This document shows positions 54,687-64,000 of a stretch of 64,000 nt of DNA, one piece after another (position 1 is the first letter of the stretch; every line of letters begins with the position of its first letter). The notes under the pieces were generated by a model. The model was not told the origin of the DNA. It did no database searches and saw only the letters and a list, made by a program, of their open reading frames with translations. This stretch comes from Allodiplogaster sudhausi (Eukaryota > Nematoda > Chromadorea > Rhabditida > Diplogasteridae), in assembly GCA_945643635.1 (NCBI GenBank), contig CALZFC010000248.1, forward strand, positions 5,228,501-5,292,500. The letters are read 5' to 3'. A program made the translations under genes and the position numbers.

Positions 54687-57600
54687 TGCAGACGATGCGA
54701 CCGTCTCTCAAGTGAACGACATGATGCTGCATTCCATGCATCTCCACGACGACCCGCCCGCTCTCTTCTCCCGCAAGATCTTCATCGGCGGCCTCCCCAA
54801 GCATCTCTCCAGTGGTAAACTTTTTATTATTATTACTATTTTATTATAATTTTTTCTTCTTACATTATCATAGATTTTTTCTGCTCTTTTTTATGCTGAT
54901 AGCAACTGGGGAGATTGCATAAAAATAGGGGACTTTTTTAATATTTTAAATGTGTTTATTTAAATTCTTTAAAAAATAAAAACCTTTTCAGCTTGCCTTG
55001 TCTCGTTCTTCAAGCAGTACGGCGAGTGTTCGATCGACTGGCCGCATCGACAGAGAGGAGAGAATATGCCACCCTCAGGTAGGAGGGAGAGAGAGAGAAA
55101 GAGAGAGAGAGAGAGGAGAGAGAGATGGAGAGAGATAGAGATGGAGAGAGAGAGATGGAGAGAGAGCATACCACCCTCAGGTAGGAGGGGGAGAGAGAGA
55201 GAGAGGAGACAGAGGGGGAGAGAGAGGGAAGAGATAGAGAGAGAGAGAGAGCACATCACCCTCTTAGGTCAGTGCTAATTGTGAGAACAAGGTCGGCGCA
55301 TGCGCCGTGTTGAACCCCCTCTACCCCCTCCCCCCCCCCCCCCCGGCCTGAAAGGTGTAGTGGAAATCCATCGTTGGCATTGCTCTTGATCGCATAAACT
55401 CTCATAAACGTTATTCTTTTGGAAGTAGCCTTTTTGAAAGCCCAATTCCAAATTTTAATAACTGTAATTTAAAAGAAAGAACGAAGTGAGTGTTGTGATG
55501 CTCGAGACTCTAGATTCAATGCCGTTCTTTAGCTGGTGGGTTTTTGTTTGTTTATTTTTTATGCCGAGAACAGATTTGGAGACATTATTAGAGTCCGTGA
55601 TTACAACCGATTACTATTATTGTCTTTATCCCAGCCTTGGTCATCATCGATTTGGTGTTCAAAATATGGCCCGAGACTGATTCTGGCCAACCGTTCCTGA
55701 TTACTGGCCCACATTCAGGCTATGCGTTCATTCTCTTCTCTGCGGCTGAATCGGTCGAGACACTTCTGGCTCACTGCGAATCTGACGGCGAGAGGCGATA
55801 CGTGTTCATCGAGGATACTGTAGTCAGTTGAATTTTAAGCTACCGTAATCCAGAGGATATTTGAACATTAGCATGATTAAAAAATATATTTTTTAAAGTC
55901 TATGAATTAGGCGTTTATCTTTTGCTGTATATATTTTTTAAGTTGTAATACTAATTAAGATAGCTATTTTTGTTTGTACGAAATTTGCTTTAAAACAAAT
56001 TGCAGATTCAAATTCGGGTTTGGCGTGCCGCCGATTGTGAGTACGTCATGAGCGGCTTTGATCAGGTCTGAAATGTAATAATTAAACATAATTATATATT
56101 TTTTACTTATTTGTCTGTAACATATAACAGAAAGGTAGTTTCTGAAGTTTTCGGAAGAGTCCAACGACAAAAATCGAAAGTACACAGCCACTTTCGCATT
56201 TAAACATGCTGAAAATTGGGCGGTCTTGAGTGCTTTTACATAACTTTCCCCACCTATTTTTCGGGAGGGTCCTTAGCAAAATTGAGACCTATTTAAACAC
56301 TTCTTGCTAGTATTGTATTTAAAATAATTATCTCAAAATTCCATTCGTTTAATTTGATTGCAGAATATGGCAATACACTTCTCTCGCTACTCCATATTCG
56401 TGGGCGGCGTTAGTCGCACGATTACGGCAGGTACTGTAATATGATTTAATTTGTTTTAAAGTTTAAATTTGTAAATTGTTGTATGCTTATTTTTTTTATA
56501 AACATAGAACCTCTGTGTCCTTTATAGAATCGTATCATTTTCAAAGAAAAATTACTTTTATTCCCAAGCATGAAACCTGTGGTTTTCCTGCTGAACAATT
56601 TTACAAAAGGTTTCGAGTGTCGAGATATATCGATACGACGTAGACGTGGAATTGATGTAAAATATAAACTACAACGCGTTTAATTTAACCATTTCATATT
56701 TATATGATGGATTTAAAACTAAATGGTAATATTAGTAGAAAATAGCAAAAAGTCTACTACTAAAGAGATGCTTGGGGAGGCCGTTAATGAAAGTAACTTC
56801 TTTAAATTTAGAAATAAATAAATAAATAGAGAGAATAATTTTCTCGTTCAGAACAACTCGCACGCGCACTGAATGATGAGATTGGCGACGTGGTGCAGGT
56901 TTAATTTTTTTATAATTATTATTCCCGCCATTTTATTTCATTCAAATATTAATCCCTCGGCATTCTAATATTTGCAATATATATATATTTTTTCTCATTT
57001 GAACTGTCTCACAATCAGATAAAGTATTTATTGTTTCTATACATGAACAATGGAAAAACAATTAGATAAAAAATTTTGCGAAAAGGAGATTAAACGTATG
57101 TTTAATTAATAAAACTAATGGCGAAACTAAAGGATGCCAAATCTATGCTTGAATCAGGAATTTTGAATCTCTTTTGTATTTTGAAAATCTCTTGAATTTA
57201 TTAAAATCTATTTTAAATCAGGCGACTATCGAAGTGGACTGCGAGACGGAGTACCCGAAGGGCGCTGCCAGAATCGTCTTCTGCTCTGAGAGAGTCAGGA
57301 ATTTTTAATTTTTTTTTAAAAGAAAATTAAATATTTTTATCTTTTTTATTTTCCCAACATCAATTGGAAATGGTTTTGTTTGAATTTAATGAATCGGTTT
57401 AAATGTAACCTGAGCAGTCGTTTTGCTTGCTAATTTATTGCAGTATCTATAAAACAGTTAGTGTTAGCAAAATTCTGTTTTAAAAACAATTTACACAATT
57501 TACAGATAAATCACCTTGAATTTTTAGTGTAAAAGCCTTGGGGTGGAAAGGATTTTGTTGCTAGACGAAATATCCTATTTTTTAGGCATACGTTGTGGCC

Positions 57601-57949
57601 ATATCGAAGAAGAAGCTGGTGCTTAACGTTACAGAGTCTCTTGAGGACGGGCGAGAGGTCAGGGAAATGAAGGCAGTGAGTTGAGAGAGGGAACAGAGAG
57701 AGAGAGAGAGAGAGAATAGGGAGAGAGAGAGATGGGGCGAGAAAATAGATAAGTAGCAGACAGACTAATGCTCGAGATAATCTAGAGAGCTAATGATATA
57801 TGGGTTATCAATTTAACCCAGGATACTATCCTCTAGCTCTTCTCTCTCTCTATCTCTCTCTCTTTCTCTATCTCTCTCTCTCTCTCGCTCTGTCGTTCTC
57901 TCGCTCTCTCTCTCTCTCTTATTCTCTCTCTCTCTTACTCTCTCTCTCA

Positions 57950-57982
<33 letters not shown>

Positions 57983-58153
57983 TGACCCTCTCCTTCTCAG
58001 GTTGAGCTGAAGGCCTACCTGGAGGACTGCATGATGTGTGAGATGTGCGGCGTAGTGACAACTCGACTCTTCTGTGCGGAGACACGCTGCCTTCGCTACT
58101 TCTGCGATCGTTGCTGGAAGGTGGGCAGTCATTCACTCTCTTTCTCTGTCTTT

Positions 58154-58191
<38 letters not shown>

Positions 58192-58412
58192 CTGCTGCCC
58201 TTTCTCTCTCCTATTTGTCCTTCTCCCGCTTTCTGCGGTCTTCCTTTACCGTTATCCATATTTTTTCTCTCGTATACCTAAAATTGTCAAAAACCCGGTA
58301 TTTTTACATCCTTCGTTCTCTCCCTTGCTCACTCAAACTATTTAATTCTGTCTATGATAATCTCTCACTCTCTTTTGCTTTCTTGCTTTCTTTCCCTGCT
58401 TCCCATTTACGT

Positions 58413-58463
<51 letters not shown>

Positions 58464-58499
58464 TTCTCTCTCTTTGTCTATCTCTTTATCTCTCTCTGT

Positions 58500-58550
<51 letters not shown>

Positions 58551-59822
58551 TGCAGAGTCACCACGGCCGAGAGCCAGCCCTCCAAGCGCACCATCCGATG
58601 CTCAAGGGCGCCAACCACGATTCTCCCCGTCCCATTTCGAAGCATGCATCCTCGAGTGGACCGGCAAAGTGTACCAATGGAGGAGGTGGTACCATCGGGG
58701 GTGGTGGCAGTACCAGAGGTGGTACCATGCATTTCCCCAAGAGAGGCAAGCCACCCGCTCTCTCCTTCCACCACTCGGGTGGTGGTACGAGTGGAGGTGG
58801 TACCAGCAGTGCACTTCGCCATCATCATCCCAACCACCAGCTCACTCCCTCCCCCGGACCATTCAGTCCTCCCCAGAGGAGCGGACTCAGAGGAGGTGGT
58901 CCCCGAACTCCACCTCCAACCCTCTCTCCCATGTACCAGCAGCCGATGTCACCACGTCACTACCAGACACAGACTGCTACACTCACAAGCCCCTCCAAGA
59001 ATCGCGGATATCTCAGCATGCTACGTCGGCAAGGTAATTAATTAGTTAATTGATTTGTTTGTAAACTTGTGTTTTTTTTTAAATTTCTTTAATAATTTTT
59101 TTTATTTAGTTTTAGTGAACTACACTGATATGTTTAGGATCGAGATAGAGCGATTTTTTTTAATATTTTTTTTTCAGTTTTTCGTGCTTCTATTATAACG
59201 AGCATTAAAAAGGGAATTTAAGATAGAAAAAAAATTGGAGAAGAAAGAAAAAAAATTGGAGAAGAAATGGGAATTACGTTAACTCCTTGTAGGCCTTTCT
59301 GGCCACTTCGTGGCCACTCCAGCGGTGCCTGCCGGTGGTGGTGGTCCTTCTTCTTCTTTCTCTTCTTCTTCCTCGCGCCGAATGTCGCCACGGGCGTTTC
59401 GCACGGCGCCAGGCGATGACGCCGCCTCCTTTTCCGGATTTGACTTTGGCGCCGGCGCCCTTCCGACCCCGCTCTCGGCTAACGGCTACGGAGGACTGCT
59501 GCCGGGGACGAACGCGGCGGGCTACGGGCCGGTCGGATCGAGACGTATGGCTCTTGTTTTCTTATTAGTTTTTTTTATATTATTATTTTATTATTTAAAA
59601 AAATTATTTTATTAGGAAAAAACTTGCTTATTAGAGGTAGAGAAATGAAAATAATTGTTATTATATGGAAGAAATTGTGGTAAAGTTTTTTCTTAGTTTT
59701 TAAATATTGATTTTAAAATACGTAAATTAAGACTCTTCAACTGGCGGAGCAACTTCTCCTCTCTACTCGCCACGGTCGCCCTTTGAGAACGACACGCGCA
59801 ATGGATACGGCACTCACAAGGT

Positions 59823-59860
<38 letters not shown>

Positions 59861-60270
59861 GGAGCGAGTGAGAGAGAGATATTGAGTGAGAGAAAGAGAG
59901 AGAGAGAGATAGGGAGTGAGAGAGAGAGAGGGAGATTGGGAGCGAGAGAGGAGAGAGAAATAGGGAGCGAGAGGGAGAGAGAGATTGGGAGCGATAGAGA
60001 TAGAGGGAGAGAGAGAGGGAAAGAGAGATATGGAGCGAGAGAGAGAGAGAGAAAATGTGAAAAGAAAATGTGAGAAAGATGATACTTTATATTTGGGTCA
60101 GAGCGAGAAGGGTGATGACTGAGAGATTCTGGTCGAGGCAAACATGGAAAAAATATTGAGGGTCTCAAATAAAGGTACAGAGAAAGAGAAGAGAAATACA
60201 TTTTATAATGGCTGTTTCGCCTAATTCACAAGCATTTCAGGGATCGAAGCCGAATTTCTTCAAATTCTGA
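52456..60270 (+). CDS. Cytoplasmic polyadenylation element-binding protein (CPEB family)
   Basis: From ATG 53583 the model has 16 exons in phase, 605 residues; an upstream exon (52456-52496, MESKRPRNDESPW) can splice in frame to 53564, giving ELGPFSMDSP. Two RRMs: RNP2 SRKIFIGGLPKHL (54770), RNP1 GYAFILF (55719), the linker QIRVWRAADCEYVMSGF, then the second RRM starting RYSIFVGGVSRTITA. The CPEB zinc-binding ZZ module follows: YLEDCMMCEMCGVVTTRLFC then RCLRYFCDRCWK (58019-58120). CPEBs bind U-rich elements in mRNA 3' UTRs to control translation, chiefly in germ cells. Here the part before RRM1 is short (about 100 residues) and the tail after the ZZ module long (about 280, Gly/Ser/Pro/His-rich, e.g. 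TNGGGGTIGGGGSTRGGT), ending GSKPNFFKF. The CPEB class is not assigned. Confidence 0.9.
52876..53035. mobile_element. Fold-back MITE, 160 bp, with 8-bp target duplication
   Basis: GGCAAATAGTGATATTCACCC at the left and GGGTGAATATTGCTATTTGCC at the right pair with few mismatches, and the pairing extends through repeated ATTCACCC motifs. It is flanked by ATATATGA on both sides (52868-52875, 53036-53043), so hAT-like. It lies in the possible first intron of the CPEB gene. Confidence 0.8.
54430..58552 (+). repeat. (TC)n and (GA)n tracts in CPEB introns
   Basis: (TC)n runs end at the 3' splice sites of exons starting 54692, 58001 and 58556. (GA)n runs begin just after the donors at 55078 and in the intron after 57657. 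Confidence 0.85.
59825..60065 (+). repeat. (GA)n tract after a CPEB donor
   Basis: Near-pure GA with GGGAGCGA variants, starting five bases after the donor CACAAG|GTAGAG and filling most of the last intron. Confidence 0.9.
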
Positions 60271-61412
60271 GATGTTTCCAGATGGATGGTGATTGTGAAT
60301 TTTTTTTAACTTGTAGCGATCCCTATTTGGCTACTTTTTAAAAACCATCCAATTATCACAAGCTCGAGCTGTCTATCACAATTTCGAGGAACTTTATTCA
60401 TTTTTTTTATAGTATTTATCTCTTGGATCCTGTATGATATATCCTGTGAATGTTGAGTTCTTATTCTTTTAATCTCATTTATTGAATTCTTATTTGGTGT
60501 TGATTCATTTATAATTTCTATGCTAGCGCATTTACTTTCGACTCGCTTTTTCATAGCAGGAATACGGTCTTCATTTCTTACTTGGTAGAGCATTTCTCAA
60601 TTTCAAATATGTCATTCGTATTTCATTTGCTGATGTCTCAAAGTTGGCCCTTGAATTCCGTATTCAGTCAGCTAGATTCGAACTTCCCAAGGTTGTTAGC
60701 CTTTTAATCTTTCTCACGGATTCGCCTGTTCATTTTAGGATTTCATTGATAGTTCCTGTTACTTGTGTGGTTGTGTAAGTTTGATTGACATTTTATATGA
60801 TCTGTACCCCGTAATGCTTTTCGTTCTTAACGGATTTCTCCTTAATGGATTCCCCCCTCTCCTACAACCCAACGGTTTAAGCCGTTTCGCCATTGTAAAG
60901 TCCATCGCGATTCTTACTTTCAAACTCCTCCCCCCTTTTTAGTCAGTTTTGATCAGAAATGATGTGGACCGAACCGTCTCTTTTCCGTGCTCTTTGTTTC
61001 TATCACGGTGATTTCGTAGAGTTACGACCGTTATTTCTACCCACACTTGTACTCTCATTTTACTTTTATTTTACCCTACCCCATGAATTTAATTTGGGCC
61101 ACCCTCCCCCCCCCCCTGCAATAATTAAGTTCCCATTAGAAATCCACCCAGTTGGATTCCAATTCCTTTTTTTACTACCCTATGCACCTATCACCCGTAG
61201 TCCTCCTTTAAAGAAAAAGTAACCTGCCTAAAACGCCTTTTAAATGCTTCCTTCACTTGTATGTTTCCCCCAGTACGTGAAATAAAAAGGAATTTGTGGT
61301 TGTCTGCTAAAACTGAAGTCAAAGCTCCATAAAGAGACAATAAAAAAGTGGTCAGAGTGAACTGCGCCGAATACTTCCTTGTTCCATGTCTCTATTCCGA
61401 ATTCTTTCTTCT

Positions 61413-61461
<49 letters not shown>

Positions 61462-62779
61462 GCTCTCGCTCTTTCGCTCCACTACTCTCTCTCCTCTCTC
61501 TCTCATCTCTCTCTCTTTCTCTTTTCTCGCTCCTCAGCTCTCTCCCTCTCTTCTTCTCTTCTCACTTTCTCTCTCTCTCTCTCTATCTCTTCTCTCGCTC
61601 CTCAGCTCTCTCCCTCTCTTCTTCTCTTCTCACTCTCTCTCTCTCTCTCTTCTCTCGCTCCTCTGCTCTCTCTCTCTCTCCTGTCTCTCTCCTCTCCTCC
61701 CTCTCTCTCTCCCTTCTCTCGCTCCTCTGCACTCTCTCTCTCTCTCCTCTTTCTCTCTCTCCGGTCTCTCTCTCCTCTCCTCCCTCTCTCTCACACACCA
61801 TCTCCATGCCTTCTACCAAAGCCATCCATGGGGAGAATCCTCACGCGCATTTCACATGGCAGTAGGAGGTTTAATGGCATGCGGAAGTAGCGATGGAGAG
61901 ACAAGGCTAGCACACCAGGCATTGCATTTATTTGACCGAGCCATAATCAGAAGTGTTGGCATTAAGTAGCGAAACTATTTTACAAAGGGCAGCCAAGGTA
62001 GAACCAGTGCATAGAGAGAGAGAGAGAGAAAGAAGAGGAGAGAGAGAGAGAGAAAGAAGAGGAGAGAGAGAGAGAGAGAGAAAGAAGAGGAGAAAGAGAG
62101 AATACGGAAAATAGAAGAGAAGCTAAATAGCAAGCCTGATAAGGCTCTAGCTCATCGTCTGCATATGTCATTACGTCCAGCTTCTACTGTCTGGAGTACA
62201 ATATAGTGCATTTAGTATGTCTCAGATCATGCACAGAGTACGATTTCAGTCTCTCTCTCTCTCTCTCTCCCTCTCTGTCTGTCTCTCACTCGCTGTCTCT
62301 CACTCGCTCTCTCTCTCTCTCTTTTTCTCTATATCTCTGTCTGCCTCTCCCTTGCACTCTCCTGCAGTCTATCTCTCTATCAATCTCTCTCACTACATCA
62401 GGCTACATTCTCCAAAGGGCTAATGTAATGCCGAAAAAGGAACAAAGTGTCCATTCTTATCAAAAAAGGCAGTGACGTCGCCGAACCATTCGCTCTCTAC
62501 GGAAGAGCAAAGTGTGCCCCGCTTACCGTATTCCTGGCTCTTGACTCTTCGTTTCTCATTACTACAAGAATTGAAGATATTGGTGTTCAATAATTATGCT
62601 AAATGCAAATCCTTTTAAAATTAAATTCTTTTAATAAGACATGCCAGATGTATATGTGTACGTGGCAATTGAAATTATTTCTATAGTAGTTTTTTTTTGT
62701 ATCAGAGATTTTTTTTTACTTATTTGTTCTCTTATATCAATTTAGTAGGTACATATATTACCAATGAATTTAGCTTCAG
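60271..62779. other. Intergenic, no supported gene
   Basis: AT-rich to about 61350; open frames there show no family resemblance or splice logic. (TC)n runs at 61410-61800 and 62250-62390 and (GA)n at 62015-62100 generate long spurious Ser/Leu ORFs. Confidence 0.6.
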
Positions 62780-63017
62780 ATGAAGTGTCTTATCAACACT
62801 GCGACAATGTTGGTGTTATTCTTTGCTACCGTAACCGTCTTACCGAGCGACGCACTAAAAATACTAATGGTAAATCCGACCTTCGCCTGGAGCCATGTAA
62901 GCTTTCATTGCAAGCTCGCCGACACACTGGTCGATGCAGGACATACCGTGGTTGGTGGAGTGGGAAAAGAGAGACAGAGAGAGACAATGAGAGAGAGAGA
63001 GAGAGAGAAAATTAGAG

Positions 63018-63053
<36 letters not shown>

Positions 63054-63251
63054 AGTAAGAGAGAACGTGTGAGACATAGAGAAAGTGAGAGAGACAGAGA
63101 GAGCGAAGGAGACCGAGACAGAGAAAAAGTGAGAGATAGAGGGAAATTTTGCTTTACTTTCTTCCAAGCTCATCTGCATATTCTTTCTCAGCACATGATC
63201 ATGCTCGAAGTGGAGGAGATCACAACGAATCTCGCATGCAACGCGCAAAAG
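62780..63251 (+). CDS. UDP-glucuronosyltransferase-like protein, N-terminal exons (continues past the window)
   Basis: The start codon follows AGCTTCAG directly, as in a trans-spliced gene. Exon 1 (62780-62950) encodes a signal peptide (MKCLINTATMLVLFFATVTV) and then LKILMVNPTFAWSHVSFHCK, LADTLVDAGHTV. This is the N-terminal pattern of nematode UGTs, where S-H-x-x-F and LAD-L-x-AGH are conserved. Exon 2 (63192-63251) continues in phase with HMIMLEVEEITTNLACNAQK. A following exon may lie in 63880-64000 (SSSYRGAFSHADPLNTHA), but no clean acceptor is seen. UGTs add sugar to lipophilic compounds and act in the ER lumen; the catalytic C-terminal half is outside the window. The intron between the exons is (GA)n-rich. 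Confidence 0.65.
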
Positions 63252-63499
63252 GTAGGCGTCTTTTCTGTGCACTGTTTAGAGGAACAAAAACAAGTACATA
63301 TGTAGTAATAACCATAAAGATTAGAACAATGTGTCAAAGAGTCTGCAATGTCAAGCGGATTATTCATTTTATGATACATATAATATTTAAAATATGTATC
63401 ATATCAATAATTAGTGAAAATTCTAACATATTATTTATATTCATTAGAAGTGCTAAAAAAATAAGGGTCAAAAAATATTTATGTAAATAAATTTAAAAA

Positions 63500-63870
63500 A
63501 AAATTACATTAAAAAAATAATAATAATAACAATATAATAACAATAATACAATGTTGAAAAAAAAATAATAAGAATAATAGTAATAGTAATAATAATAACA
63601 ATAATACAATGTTGAAAAATAATAATAATAAGAATAATAATAATAATAGTAATAATAATAACAATAATACAATGTTGAAAAATAATAATAATAATAAGAA
63701 TAATAATAATAGTAATAATAATAACAATAATACAATGTTGAAAAATAATAATAATAATAAGAATAATAATAATAGTAATAATAATAACAATAATACAATT
63801 TTGAAAAATAATAATAATAAGAATAATAATAATAATAGTAATAATAATAACAATAATACAATGTAAAAAA
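63500..63870 (+). repeat. About 60-bp AAT-rich minisatellite, five to six units
   Basis: Each unit contains AACAATAATACAATGTTGAA followed by AAT/AAG/AGT triplets. Units differ mostly in triplet number. It gives Asn- and Tyr-rich spurious ORFs and lies in the presumed second intron of the UGT-like gene. Confidence 0.9.
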
Positions 63871-64000
63871 AATACATATATTCCATGTGCTCATCGTGCG
63901 ACGTGCGGACGCGAGCAGCAGCTACCGTGGCGCCTTCTCGCACGCCGATCCACTCAACACGCACGCAAGCATTCTTGGCTGGCATGTCATCCGAGCGGCC

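Noticed and set aside
55486..55718. Possible CPEB exon reading through IDLVFKIWPETDSGQP
   Set aside because: The RRM1 join works only from the acceptor at 55718 (GYAFILF); the upstream open stretch is intron.
63493..63985. Tyr-rich and Asn-rich open frames at the right end
   Set aside because: Translation of the AAT-triplet minisatellite on both strands; no coding signal.

Overview
The window is nuclear DNA of a nematode. It has a family of major-sperm-protein (MSP) domain genes, a MATH-BTB gene, an alpha-type nematode nicotinic receptor, consistent TTTCAG-type 3' splice sites (several sit directly at a start codon, as expected for trans-splicing), AT-rich introns and many small TIR elements. 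It is not laid out like C. elegans: introns are long and packed with (GA)n or (TC)n. I cannot name the species.

Layout. (1) 1-6.5 kb, minus strand: a compact cluster of small genes for secreted proteins, several with clear signal peptides. Some share a helical region after a GES-type motif. TTAA-flanked MITEs sit among them, and one supplies a splice acceptor. (2) 6.5-9.7 kb: no intact gene; a TIR element, old repeat relics and a decayed reverse-transcriptase fragment. (3) 9.8-17.5 kb, plus strand: a tandem duplication of an ionotropic-glutamate-receptor-like gene. The first copy is broken and the second is better preserved; both appear to lack the pore loop. A 15-bp minisatellite that starts at half of a tRNA-Ala lies between them. 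(4) 18-35 kb, plus strand: three tandem copies of a two-gene module. Each module has a membrane-anchored MSP-domain gene with a Lys/Glu-rich linker, followed by a gene for a ~49-residue single-pass membrane peptide. Modules 2 and 3 are intact. Module 1 is wrecked: a LINE sits just after its MSP stop codon, a MITE in an MSP intron, a hAT-like element between its genes, and a 1.29-kb element with 280-bp inverted arms inside the peptide gene. (5) 36-41 kb: a MATH-BTB gene (+) and a multi-pass membrane protein (-). (6) 43-48.4 kb: a complete 16-exon alpha-type acetylcholine receptor subunit (+). (7) 49.4-51.1 kb: the SUMO E2 enzyme UBC9 (-). (8) 52.5-60.3 kb: a CPEB-type translational regulator (+). 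(9) 62.8 kb to the end: the 5' part of a UDP-glucuronosyltransferase-like gene (+).

Candidates for something undescribed are the MSP/micropeptide module, the pore-loop-less receptor pair, the inverted-arm element with a tRNA-like Pol III promoter in each arm and a cargo gene between them, and the tandem array of small secreted proteins. Exon models were built by hand from splice motifs and reading-frame phase; where every junction keeps phase I say so.
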